Source: Plectrocnemia conspersa
Lineage: Eukaryota; Arthropoda; Insecta; Trichoptera; Polycentropodidae
Direction: 5' to 3'
Length of the DNA: 64,000 nucleotides
NCBI GenBank assembly: GCA_009617715.1
Contig: VTFK01000094.1
Location: 558,001-622,000 of the forward strand
In this document: positions 26,822 to 38,500 of the stretch, one piece after another
Position numbering within the stretch: position 1 is the first letter of the stretch
How the letters are laid out: each line of letters opens with the position of its first letter
Notes under the pieces: model-generated
The model's database searches: none
Told to the model about the DNA's origin: nothing
What the model saw: the letters and a program-made list of their open reading frames with translations, nothing else
Made by a program: the position numbers and the translations under genes

Positions 26822-27885
26822 CTGCACTACACTCTCTGGAAGTTGGCCAAGGTTGACACAGGACGGAGAATATAGTGGGTTACTTCGATCAAGTTTGGTT
26901 CTGTCCGCTCTAAAATCTCTCGGAAAATGTCCAAGGTTACCGAAAACAGGAGGTAAAATAGGGGTAATTCAGTTGACTTGGCCAGCTTCGAGCGCTTTCG
27001 AACATGGTCGGCAAAAGGACCGAAGTCAGAGCTGCTCTTTCGAGCGCGAGCGGTGAGATACTTCCCCTTTCGCTCTCTTGCTTATTAAGTGACGAAAGTG
27101 AGATATATAATGATATGGTGTTTCGCAAACTGAGATAGAACGAGTAACTTTCTTAAATTTCAGTATACGCGTAGGCGTCCTATGGTTAACACGCATGTCA
27201 AGCCCTGCATCGTGATCACGTGGTCAAGTTATAATACCACATGCTTATTGGGGACTTCAACAGACTCTTACTGACATCTTTGAATATTTTAGGGCACCAA
27301 AAAAGATTTAATATATTTTTGATAGTATATTCTTCTAACATATATCGTTATTATATTTTTTTTATATAAAACTAAATAATTAAAAAATAATTAGTGGTAC
27401 TTGATTTTGTTAAAAAAATCGTTTCGAATATCCTTATGTATTTTTCTAGATCGGTTTGTATAAATATCACACCATAACGAATTCTTATTTAGAATCAATG
27501 GCCACAAATTCTAGGATCGTCACAGATGTGGTGTTCGTATTCTGAAGTATCATTTTTATGCCTTATGGCATTTTGCAAAAGCGGACAAAGATTTTGCGTA
27601 AATTGAATATTTACGACCAAAAAGTTTTTACTGATATTGTATTGGTAAGTGCCCACACAAACTTTTATAATTATCAGTAGCGTAATTTTAGTAATATGAT
27701 AATTTAAAAATTGCGATTATTTGGCACATTTTTCGATCGCGAGCAAATATGCGGGCTGTACGTGACAGAAGCCGCCGTCCGGACGACATATGAAATGTGG
27801 TTGTGGTTGCTTACTCGAAATCGTAGGTCTCGGCAGACTTTAGTTGTAACTTCCGTTCGGACAACTTCCAAAGAGTGTAGTGCAG
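26822..27885. mobile_element. About 1.06-kb element bounded by 28-bp inverted repeats (probable DNA transposon, no transposase)
   Basis: The left end (26822-26849) starts CTGCACTACACTCT then CTGGAAGTTG. The right end (27858-27885), read in reverse complement, starts CTGCACTACACTCT then TTGGAAGTTG. About 25 of 28 positions match. Both terminal 250-bp zones are clearly GC-richer than the AT-rich centre and the flanks. No transposase is readable, so this would be non-autonomous. The CACTAC core recalls CACTA/Chapaev-type ends, but the shared CTG sits outside it on both sides as part of the inverted repeat, and no target-site duplication was found. The superfamily is open. Confidence 0.5.
27046..27105 (+). 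repeat. Segment related to the palindromic element at 62.1 kb
   Basis: GCGGTGAGATACTTCCCCTT, then TCGCTCTCTTGC and TTAAGTGACGAAAGTGAGA, match the right arm of the 62118-62276 palindrome read in reverse complement (ACGGTAAGATACATTCCATT, TCGCTCGCTCGCGTG, TTAAGTGACGAGAGTGAG). Only one arm is present here, nested inside the TIR-bounded element. Confidence 0.6.
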
Positions 27886-29040
27886 GCATAAGAGGTGTGA
27901 CTTTGAAACCAGTAAGACGCATGTGGACTAGTAATAATTTATTAGTTTAATTACATATATTATTTAAATTTAAATTTAAGATGTTTAACTCTTGCACGAA
28001 ATCTTAAGATAGCATTTAAATACGTAAGTTAAGAACTATATATCTTGTCCATTTATTTATCTTGAAATTTACTTTATTTATTTATACATATTAAAATTTA
28101 TTTAATACAAATACATTTAAAGCACGTCAAAACAACACATATGTGAGGTAAATAATATACATTGCCAGATGTAAATGTTATATGTTAATTGTACTAGATA
28201 AAATATTAAGCAAATAAAACTTGTCATTTTAAATTTCTGTCAATTATTTAACGGTTAGATTATCATACACATGGGGCATACATAATCTGGTAACGTCCAA
28301 ACAGAAAGGTATAATCGTTTTAACCGTGTCGTTAATTGCATTCACGAGCCGCCACTGTGTAACCGGTTACGGCATGCAAGGGCCGCAATTTAATGCAGAA
28401 CAAGGAGCATCGCCGGACATCTTCGACTTGTCCGAGAAGACTACTTTTACTTTTCAATGGCGAAGGACGATGACCAAAACGTTAAACGAAACGTGACTGA
28501 CTTCCCATATTTTCTCACACTGAAGCTGCAATTTGAGATGAAAAAATCTGTGGGTTTCATGAGGTTAAATTTATAATAAAAGCATTTAATATACTTAAAT
28601 GCTATTATTATAAATTCTGATAAATTCTCACAACATATTAAACTGTTTTACATTTTTTCTTTCTACTTATATAAGCACCGAATAAAATATGGAATAAATT
28701 ATTTATTTAGTAGCTGACAGTTTAATCGTTGTAAGCGATCTTCGTGTTTAATTAATGAAAAGATTAATTATACAAGCAAAGAAGATCGGCTACTTGGCTT
28801 TACTAATCATTATAATTATATACAATTAAAAGTACAATAAATCAGTCTACGTTCTCTTCAAAACAGATCACACATACAATAATATACATATTTATTTCAC
28901 TAATATAATAAATTAGAAACTATTTTTTTTCATAATATATTATAAAGACAGTGTCAATAGCATAAAATGTGTTTTACAAATAAATTTCGTTTAAATTATT
29001 TAAATTAATACAATATATTAGGTTTTATTATTATACAAAA
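27886..29040. other. Intergenic; one GC-richer patch at about 28300-28520
   Basis: Most of the stretch is A/T-rich with nothing recognised. The 28300-28520 patch has ordinary base composition and no coding pattern on either strand. It may be a regulatory element or an old repeat. Confidence 0.4.
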
Positions 29041-29048
29041 TGGTATAG

Positions 29049-29700
29049 TTGGAAAATGAAATATTTACTGGACAATATGTTCTAAGTTCAATGCTTAATT
29101 TTATAGGAACAATAGCTTTTAATATAATGCGTATTTTGGTCCAATGGGCAAATGACATTTTTTTGTTATTTTACATTCATTCAATTTTATCTATAAACTT
29201 TATAAATAAAGCCGAATCCACACATCCATACAAAGTTAAAAATGTAGCTAATATTGTGATTTTTAGATATCATTTTTGCGACTGTCTTGATTTATATTTG
29301 ATTATACTTTCGGTAAGCTAACGCGTGGTGTTTTCTCATCAACAATCTTATTTATAAAGCCAAATGGATCTGTTTTCTATTGAGTATTTAGAGCAATTCT
29401 ATCAAATCATGTTCATTTATCACGTTTTACAGGCGACAAATCTTAGGGAGTTATTGTCTGAAACTCGTTCTTCGTATAAATTTATTACATTAACGTAAGT
29501 TAAAAATGTACCTGAAAATCAAAGAAAATGCTATCAATAAATTATTTACCTATATTAAATTATTAACCTATATTAAACGCATAATGATTAGACCATATTT
29601 AATTATTATATTATGCTACACGCATTGCTGACTTCACTGATATGTGTTGTGTGATACTTAACTTTAGCTGGGGATACAATATGCTGTTGTATAAATATTT
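29049..29700 (+). pseudogene. Possible gustatory-receptor-like gene fragment (sugar-receptor-like helix region)
   Basis: An open exon ends at 29312 (LYLIILS|GTAAGC). A 120-bp intron with good GT-AG borders joins it in frame to 29433-29494 (ATNLRELLSETRSSYKFITL, donor GTAAGT). A third phase-compatible exon may start near 29676 (WGYNMLLYKYLNIK) but stops soon. In insect sugar-type gustatory receptors, a W...DLFI...S..L..(R)F...N segment is followed after about 30-40 residues by R..Y..L..L...(I/L)LS.A.NL. Here one reads QWANDIFLLF, ILSINFINKAE, FRYHFCDCLDLYLIILS and ATNL with similar spacing. That homology is judged by eye and is weak. The surrounding exons are missing and conservation fades after ATNL, so a decayed copy is likelier than a working gene. 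Chance open frames in AT-rich DNA remain possible. Confidence 0.3.
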
Positions 29701-31140
29701 AAATATAAAAGCGATTATATAAAAGTGAAGGAAGTAAAGCTTCTGATTATTTTAAGCATACTATAAGATGAACAAATATATCTTTATGCCAAGTGATCTA
29801 CAATATGCGATTTAGATTAAACCATTTCCAAATGTATTATTTAAAAACAAGATTTAGTTTATATAGTTAAGATTAAATCAATTAAAATTTTTAAAATGGT
29901 ATACAGCATAAAACAATATACATTTTTATTAAAATATGATCAAAATATATATACATAATTGTGTCTAAGGGATGTAGATAAAAATGTATATCTTTATTAT
30001 GTTCACTACTATATAACAAAATAAATAAACAATTTTAGTAAATAATTTATTAATAAGATGAATAAACACAACAGAGACATAATTACGACTATATCCGTTA
30101 CAATCACTTGATTTGATCTTTCAGCGATATTTACATACTTTATAAGGTTTCTTCTGACATGTAAAATATATTGTACATGAAGTTATGAATAACGTGCAAA
30201 CATTGACCATATGTATAACGATTAAACAAGGTTAATTGTTATAAGCATGTGACTATATCTCAGTAAATGCTTAAGTAACATTCCAAAGAAGACCTTTCAG
30301 TCCATAAAACTTTAACGGTGTATTAATTCTAGTCAGTTAAATACATTGAAATGTTTACTAATACTATTTTAACCATTAATTAACGTGAATAAAATTTTAT
30401 AAATTGATACTATAAAATAAATAATATCTAAATATATAATTGGACAAAAAAAGTTGCACTTATTCGGAAGCCTTAGTAACAAAGTTGGAAGGTTGTTCAA
30501 TCAGTAACCTTCATTCTCTTCATACCGAATAAACGTATCGAACAACCGGTTTAGTCAGTATAAGAAGATGAAAGGGTTTTCCTGGTTGATGAAATGCCCA
30601 CAACACTTAACGTTTTGTTGAAATATATGATTCTTTTTCACGTGCAATTGAAAATAATATCGAGCCATTTAGTCTGCAACTTGTCGACATGAATCCGAAG
30701 GTTAAAGTTTACCTTAAATGGCCATCATTATCGAAGTTAACCGAAGAAGCATCATTCAATGATGCAGTTGGGCAAAATCGATTGAAAATGTAAAAATAAA
30801 AAAAACTTATAAATAATAAATTTATACATTGCAAGGATAACTCTTTGCAGACAGCATAATGCTATTTGAACGTGTATTCTTGCAATAGTATACAATAAAA
30901 AAAATGTTAGTAGAACTTGCAATTAAATCAATTGCGTAAAAATATATTATTTTAGACACGCAGTTTATTTTAATAGAATAAAATAATAGTTTGATGTATT
31001 AATTATGATAGTATTATTAGCACAAAAATATTGGTACATCATATATATATATATCGCAATCAGATGTTCTTTTAATATTTATTATAATAAAATACATATA
31101 TTACATTTACATATATATAATATAAAATAATAAATAAGTT
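29701..31140. other. AT-rich intergenic DNA, nothing recognised
   Basis: A less AT-rich patch at about 30440-30790 has no coding signature and could be regulatory. Nothing else is supportable. Confidence 0.4.
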
Positions 31141-31590
31141 TCAAAATCCTAAAACTGATTTAGGAAAATGCCGGCTTTCAGGTTGAAAACAATTTTTATC
31201 AGCTGTATATTTAACAGTATATAAAACTTCATCAGGACCAACTTTATACTGAAAATTAAGCTTTTTCAGAATTTTCTGCATTTTCTAGAACACCAGACTT
31301 TAATATTACCATCTGAATAGCTTTAATAATACGTTTATGCCTATTGATATAAAAATTATATATTAATATTAATTTCTATAGCACATTATATTTTTTTAAT
31401 AAATAAAAAACTTATGAAAAATCGTTCCTTTATCATATTTAAGTTCCCATATATCAATATTTTAGTCAGTATTTTAATTTTATTGATCGAACTACCAAAT
31501 GCAAGGTAATATAAACAGTAAAACCATGTAATATAAACAGTAAAAATATTATTGTATACATACGATTTTAATTTTTATCCTGCAGTGGAA
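31141..31590 (-). pseudogene. Dead RR-1 cuticular protein copy (first of three tandem decaying copies)
   Basis: The former exon 3 (31141-31320) still reads, in pieces, SYSDGNIKV, GVLENAENSEKA, then FQYKVGPDEVLYTVKYTADK, NCFQPESRHFPKS. This is an unmistakable RR-1 core (Y.VGPD.V.YTV.YTAD.N.FQP...H.P). At least two frameshifts and in-frame stops separate the blocks, and the core Gly of ENGF is now Cys. The signal-peptide exon remnant (about 31480-31555) has a 22-bp-period tandem duplication of GTAATATAAACAGTAAAA (31506-31523, 31528-31545). At the position matching the start codon of the next copy, ATG has become ATT (31570-31572). The upstream promoter region (TATAAAG at 31653-31659) is still similar to the sister copies. 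Confidence 0.8.
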
Positions 31591-33498
31591 TGAAGATGGC
31601 ACTTTAACAAATATAACCAAGAAATAAATTAGACAAATAGTGATTAATTTATCTTTATAACTCAAGGTGAACCTTAACATTTTAATTAGACATTGATGAT
31701 CAAAAATAATAAAATAAAAATATGTTGAGGAATATTTCATTGTTTTTTTACATGTATAATAGTTACTACCATCTGTGTTTCAATACTAAAAGTTTTATGT
31801 TCAGTAATATATAATAATAAATATAATACAAACAATGTATTGACATACAAAAATTATATTTAGCATCAATTTACTAAAAGTCAATCAAAAATTTAAAAAT
31901 TATTCGAGTGAAAGGAAGTTGCAATCATATTATCATCGAAGCACTTTAATATAATTTTTTACATACAGCTAACTAAAAAATATGCTCGCTTAAATTCCAA
32001 GGATAACAATTATAAGTAAAGGAGATAACAATAATATATATAATAATACTATAATTTTGGTGAAGGTATAGAAGACACATGATCGAAAAAATATGTTTTG
32101 ACGCATATAAAACGAAAAAAATACATCGAAAAATTATATATATTATATAAAGGAGAGTATATTGAAACCAGCAGTATTTAAATCCATGAATAACAACTGA
32201 TAAAAATTGAAAAGTTCAGGTAAAATAGTCCTGTAGTGACGTTTGACACCTTCTTTAACACTTGAAGATTATATCTATGTTGCTCGGAACGACTTTAAAT
32301 AAAAAAATTGTTATATTGCATCTTTAAAAAATATAAATCATAATCTTATCACATATTTTTTAGTGCTTCACAGAACCCCTTCCCTCATATTGCTGAACCC
32401 CTTCCCTCATATTTTCCTGATTATTTCTATATAAATCAATGACAAGTTTTATTTTTCATATCACGCAAAAAATGTGGCGTTGATGAGAGGAAAACATTAC
32501 AACGAAATGGATTTTTTCATCCTACTCTATGAAGCTTCTATGTTGGTATAGAACAAGTCTCAAGATCAAAGATCTAGCTCTCTGAGAGTAGTTTAAAAAA
32601 ATGCCACTTCGGCGTTATCTGGTATTCTATCTATTAACCTGCTTGTTTTTAAGGGGCAGATAATTTTTAATTGTGCTATATTTTTTAATGTAAAATATAC
32701 AGAAATGCAATTTTTTAATATTAAAAAACGTCTTAGACATCAGTCGTCTTTTGATTTGTTGATTATAGAGAATGCAATCAAAAGTCATAAGGTAATACAT
32801 GAGAATAACTTAAAAAAAAAAAGTGATTAAAGGAGTAAGATAATGATGCATTTTATCCCTGATCTAAAATTATACACGGTAATTTATTATGCAAAGGTGG
32901 AATAATAATGCTTAGACGTACTCACTTACGTTAGCAGATGACTCTTATAGCAAATAACACAGACGAGATAGTAGAGATACTTAATCGGATCGAACAAGAA
33001 AACACTTCAACAAATCTATATTAACAACAAATTAATATCTAATTATTTGTATTATTATTGTTAAAGAATATTATTAAATATTTATTGCCTTTAATAGAAA
33101 TGACTATATACATTTTATTTTAGTTTTTTCTACGGTTTATATTTTATTATAATAGCATTTAATTATGTTTATTTAATTTTGGATTGACTATTATTATTTT
33201 ATTTATAAATAATAATTTTCATAAATTAAAAATAAAAGCAATTTTATTACTTAATAAAAATATATTTTTAAGAACTTTAATTGCTACATTTTAAACAAAA
33301 CCCAATTAAAATACCATATACCTTTATTATTATGTATATATTGTTGTATTATACGCTTTTTAAAAAATCCTGTACTAGCCTAATAAGTGTCCCAATTGCG
33401 CATATACATGTGGAGGTATCCCCTAAAAAGTAAGGTAGTTTACAACTTAATATTTAAATATAATCATATCGTATTGAAATAATAAGTTATATACATAC

Positions 33499-33905
33499 TG
33501 AATTTGATTTTCGTAATATTCTCTTCATTAGCTTCAGATTTATTTACATCATTTGTATACTTATCAGTATAATTAATTTCATCAGGACCAGTACTTAATG
33601 GAGTTTAGCTTCCATAGGAGTTTCCATATATTCACGAATATTACGTTTAATTTTTAAAACTTTGTCCGCATCATAGCTTTAATGTTTAAATAAATACTTA
33701 AATATAAATATTATTATTTATTAAGATTTGAAACTTACGACAAATCAGGTGTTCCTTCGCCATCGTTTAATTTTTCATATTTATTTACCGGAATACTCAA
33801 TGCAAGGTTAAATATAAACAGTAAATATAATGCCTAAAAATCGTATACAAAACAATGTATTATTTTATTCATATGATTATGCATAAATTACCTTACAGTT
33901 TTCAT
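33499..33905 (-). pseudogene. Frameshifted CPR-like copy (second of three tandem copies)
   Basis: Exon 1 (33897-33905) encodes MKT with a GTAAGG donor. Exon 2 (33739-33833) encodes a signal-peptide segment (ALYLLFIFNLALS|IPVNKY). Exon 3 starts at 33676 after TTAAAG, and a donor-like GTATGT follows 33499. The frame runs SYDADKVLKIK...METPMEAKLH and then hits TAA. A one-base deletion just before that point, judged against the third copy, throws the remaining recognisable part (GPDEINYTDKYTNDVNK...EENITKI) out of frame. Even without the break the RR-1 core is eroded: it has lost ENGF and the Pro-rich end. The promoter is still recognisable: TATAAATA at 33986-33993 and a TCAAGGTTTTCC block upstream. 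Confidence 0.7.
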
Positions 33906-34589
33906 TTTTTATCCCGGTGATAAGATGAAGATGCTACTTCAACGAATTTTAGAAACATATAATGCAGACAAATTTGATTCATTTATATTTATAACTTGAG
34001 GAAAACCTTGACAATAACATTAGACGATGACCATCAAAAACTAGCAAAATAAAAAACATATTAAAGAAAACTTTTAGTGTTTTATTTTAAGTGTAACTTT
34101 ATTATAATTTTATGCAATACTGTTATATAAATATAAATATTATTATTAGCTTTAAATTAATAAACATTGGAAAAATGCAGTAAGATTTTGTTGTATTGTT
34201 ACTACATCTGTTGTTCAATGATAGAATTATTTTAATCAATTTAATGTCAGTATTCCAATTTATTCTTAAATAATTATTGAGTAAAAATAATTTTTACGAA
34301 AAACATTTATTATATTTATATAAACAAAAAGCATTTTATTAAATAAATTTTTCAGTAAATTATATAAATCTATTTTTTACGAAAATAAAACAATTTTCAT
34401 TGCAAATTTTACATTTTCATGAATACGTATTTAATCCATTAAATTTAAACATTTTACAAGTATGATATCATGCATTGAATTAATAAATTAATAAGAAATG
34501 CTTTTAATTACATTTTTTGAACCTTATTGCTTTATTTTAAATTAACAAAATAAAATATAATATAGGTATTTATTCATCTTTCAATCTAC

Positions 34590-35095
34590 CTACATACTTT
34601 TTATTTCTTCTAATAGCTGCATCTTAAAAAAATAAATATTTTTATATTATGATACAGCAATCTAATATAAATATTTAATTAATTTAACTTACTGAATAAA
34701 TCATCGTAATTTGCTCTTCTTCGGTTTCAGAATCATATTCATCATCTGTATACTTATCAGTATAAGTAATTTCATCAGTATCAACCCTTATTGTAGTTTG
34801 CCCTTCGTTAGTAATATCGATAAATTCTGGGATTTCGCGTTCACTTGTATTAATTTCTGTAGAGTTTTCATAGCTGTATAACATAAATTATTATAACATA
34901 TTTAAATAATATGTTTCTTTATCTTTGTTAAAATGTTCATACCTCAATGCTTTAGAAGGAGTAGTATTATTATCAACTGGAATGCTAAATGCAACGCCAA
35001 ATATAAATATAAAAATCAATGCCTGAAAGGTGATTAAAAATCTATAGAATTAATACATTTAAAAATTATTTTTAAGAAACACTTACGGTTTTCAT
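34590..35095 (-). CDS. Open acidic CPR derivative with eroded RR-1 domain (third tandem copy), about 100 aa
   Basis: Exon 1 is 35087-35095 (MKT, GTAAGT). Exon 2 is 34943-35022 and completes the signal peptide MKTALIFIFIFGVAFS, followed by IPVDNNTTPSKAL. Exon 3 is 34693-34873, ending in IYS and GTAAGT. A possible short last exon is 34590-34622, ending in TAG; if intron 3 is not removed the frame stops two codons after the donor. Phases agree throughout (0, 2, 0). Exon 3 encodes SYENSTEINTSEREIPEF, then VDTDEITYTDKYTDDEYDSE, TEEEQITM. The TDEITYTDKYTDDE block aligns with the GPDEVLYTVKYTADKN core of the first dead copy, but the Gly and Phe positions and the H.P end are gone and many residues are Asp/Glu. 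It is a secreted protein derived from a CPR, probably without chitin binding, and could be a gene in decay or one under changed selection. Confidence 0.6.
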
Positions 35096-35176
35096 TTTGG
35101 TCCTGATGATTAAATGTAAGATATATCTTCAACGAATATTACTAAGAAACAAATCAGACAAACAATGATGCATCTA

Positions 35177-35225
35177 TATTTATATCTTGCATTTAAACCT
35201 TGACATTTAAATTATACAAGATCAA
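35177..35225 (-). promoter_or_regulatory. TATA box and upstream block shared with the two sister copies
   Basis: TATAAATA lies at 35177-35184. A TCAAGGTTTAAATGC-like block lies just upstream and a TGATC block about 40 bp upstream. The same order of blocks is seen upstream of the copies at 33.9 kb (33986-34050) and 31.6 kb (31653-31705), so the promoters were duplicated with the genes. Confidence 0.6.
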
Positions 35226-35538
35226 ATAGAAAAAAAAGTTTTATATCCATCATGAAATATATAGTTTGTTATACAATATATGAAATAAAAATATTTTAAT
35301 TTTTTTGATACGTTTTTAATAGATGGCAGTAATATTTTGTGTTATGTATGCTTCTATCTATGGTTTAGTATTTAATACAGTAATTAAATAAAATAATATA
35401 TGTTATATGTGCTTCTATTATATTTTATTCAATCATAATTTATATAAATACATAAATATGCTACAACCTATTTTATAATATAAATGAATAAGGATAAGGC
35501 GCGTTTGTCGTTTCATATATATTTTGATACCGTGTCAA

Positions 35539-38500
35539 TTATTTTCTGTTTAGATTTTCAATCCCACGGTTATTATAATTGTTCAATATTGGTGTATTGT
35601 ATCTTCCGGCGCTATATGGATTGTAAGGGTTGTATGGATTCCTATAGGGCGAATTGAGAAGATTTGGTCTTAATGGATTAATTGCTGGGTTATTAATTAA
35701 CCTGCCATCTGATGGAATTCGAATGCTAGTTGGTTGAAAACCTAGAAAATATTATAAATTAAATTAGTAATCAAATATATGTACATATTTTAATTTATAT
35801 CCAATATACAAACCATTTTCATCAGCTATGTAAGTAACTTGTACAGGTGTACCATCAGGTGATGTATACGAATAACTTCCTTGAACAACCTATAAAAAAT
35901 TATTTTTTTTATATTTCAAAAAAAAAATCAAATCGGTTTAAAAAATATTATAATTTTTTAATAGTAGCACTACTATATAATTTTAATAAATATTTAAAAG
36001 GATATATTTTGAGAACAATTACAAAAGTATACTGTTTAACATTTATCTTGAAAGTAGAGCATTGGCCAGGAAGTGTTTAAGATTACGTGGTGCATAATAG
36101 AAAAGGTTCGTGCATATTACAATTTGTATCTATGACTTTAGCTCATTTATTACAAATAATATTCAAATAAATACTCATAGCTTTAAATAAGTTATATTGA
36201 ATGAAGAATATGCAAATATATATTTCACAGGTGACTAATAAATTATATAATTACATACTTGTACGCCCACCGGTTGTCCATCTTTGTCCACAGTCACATC
36301 TTTCAAATATCCACTTTCCTCGGCTTGTTTGCCGTCAGCTGTCACGAAGCTAGAGATAAATGCATAAGATAAGACCTTTGCTAATTTCAAATCGATGATT
36401 TGTAATGCTCAAACGACGGAGAACAATCAAAAGTATGCAATGTTTTTTTTCTATATATATTTTTTAAGTTCTTCCATACTCCGAAACAATGCATAAGATC
36501 TCATATGAAATTAATTAGAGCGTAGAAAATAATTTCCTACTGAGGCTTTATTGTCTAAATGCCGAACGTATGCAAGATACAATCTCATTAAAAGTCTATC
36601 TATCATAAAGAATGAAAATATGACAAGGTATGTATCGTTTCCAAATAAATTGAAAATACCTGTTTATATCAGATAATGTGGGATTTGATTGTGTTTGAAA
36701 TGTATGAATTGTAATATATGTATTGCATAGGTGTGACGTATAATTTGTTTGACGAGTCATTTCCGTATTTGCTTATTAATTACCATAAATGCTAATTATT
36801 TAACCTTTGTTCTGATGATGAGCGGATATCCCGAATTAAAAAATTAATTACCTATATTTGTAAGATCCGTCGACGTTGATTTCATTGGAGTAGTCCAAAA
36901 TAGGAACAAAGGGACCGGTGTAGGGATTTGTTGGAGCAAAAGGTACTCCAGGGTTGTAGGGGTTGTTGAAAAATCCAGTTCTTGGAGCAATGGGCTGTTG
37001 GGCTGTAGCCATCGAAGCCACCAATAATAAAATGGTTAAGTTCTAAAAAAAAAACGATATGACTCATTGATATTACATTAAAGATATTTCTAAAACAAAA
37101 ACATATTGCACTATATAAGTGTATTTCTTGTAACGCAAAAAAGTTATTGGTTTCTATATTAATAAAATTGCCCAACTTTTGATTAAAAGTGACTTGATAA
37201 TGTCATTTTTTCTCACCATTATGATATGAACAGTATGCAAATCACACATTTTTAATAGCAAACAATTCTTTAAGAAACATCAAAGTATTCATACAGTTTT
37301 TTGTCCTTACTGTAATATTGAAAAAAATATAAAATTAATTAAACTACAAATGTAGTTTAATTAATTTTATATTTTATTATATTATGTAGTTTAATTATTT
37401 TATATTTTATTTTATATTTAAAATATTCGACTACTTCAAATGAAGCAGTCGAATATTTTAATTTTTCCTATAATTTTGGCGATCTTAAATTATGATAAAA
37501 ATACTTTTTTGTTATAAGAAAAAATATTTTTGAAATTAGTCAAATAACTATCCTGAAGAACTAATTATTGCAGTTGCACTCTTATTATTATAAAATATAT
37601 TCATACTATGAAAGTCAATACAGGTTTTATATTACTTTTAAATATAATACAATTTATCAATAAATCATATTTTATTGTCTCAAAAATATTAAAAATAAAA
37701 ATAAATTGCTCCAAATAATGTAAAACTAATATTGCGTCACGATTGACATTTGATATTAAATTTGAGATACTCATCTTATAATAATCAAAACAATTAAATA
37801 TAGACAAAGTAAATAAATGAAAATGTAAGATTTGATAAGCAACAGTTTAACTAAAAATTTTAAAAAATATTTATTTATAGAAGATAATAAAATATTTAGT
37901 TAAAATCGAATATAAAAAAAATATAAATTGAAGATTAATCTATTTATAATATTTTATTTTTAATATTACTTGAATTTTTTAGATCATAATATTTTAATTA
38001 TCTCACAAATACACAAATAATTTTAAATATTGTAGAACTGAAAATGCGTCACGTTTAACATTTAAGAATAAAATCTGAGGTACAGTTTTTTAATTCTAAA
38101 CCTATCAATTAAATAATAATTTAATTAGATAAAATTGAATACAAACGTTTAAGCAAATTTTTTGATTTTTTAAGAATTCTAAAATTTCATAAATCATAAT
38201 AATTTATAGTCCAACAAAAAAACTGTTCGCTTAAAATTTTTCAGAACTGAAAATGCGTCGTATTTCATATTTGAGATACAGATTTGCAACCTATTTTATA
38301 TTAACCCCAACATTTAAGTAATATGTGTAATATTAAAAATATACATATAATATTAAATAAAATACATTGTAAATATAACATGCTATAATCGACAGAATAA
38401 GTCAAATTTAATTTAGAATAAAAACTTAGTAATTAAAGATAAAGTATACAAACTATTTTTTCAATCATTAGATCATGTTTATTTATTGACTCACAAATAT

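Noticed and set aside
26853..27128. Overlapping open frames at the left end of the TIR-bounded element
   Set aside because: Explained by the same compositional effect; no protein similarity seen.
27711..27950. Open frames on both strands over the right end of the TIR-bounded element
   Set aside because: They arise from GC-richer terminal sequence of the element, and neither strand shows a transposase motif.
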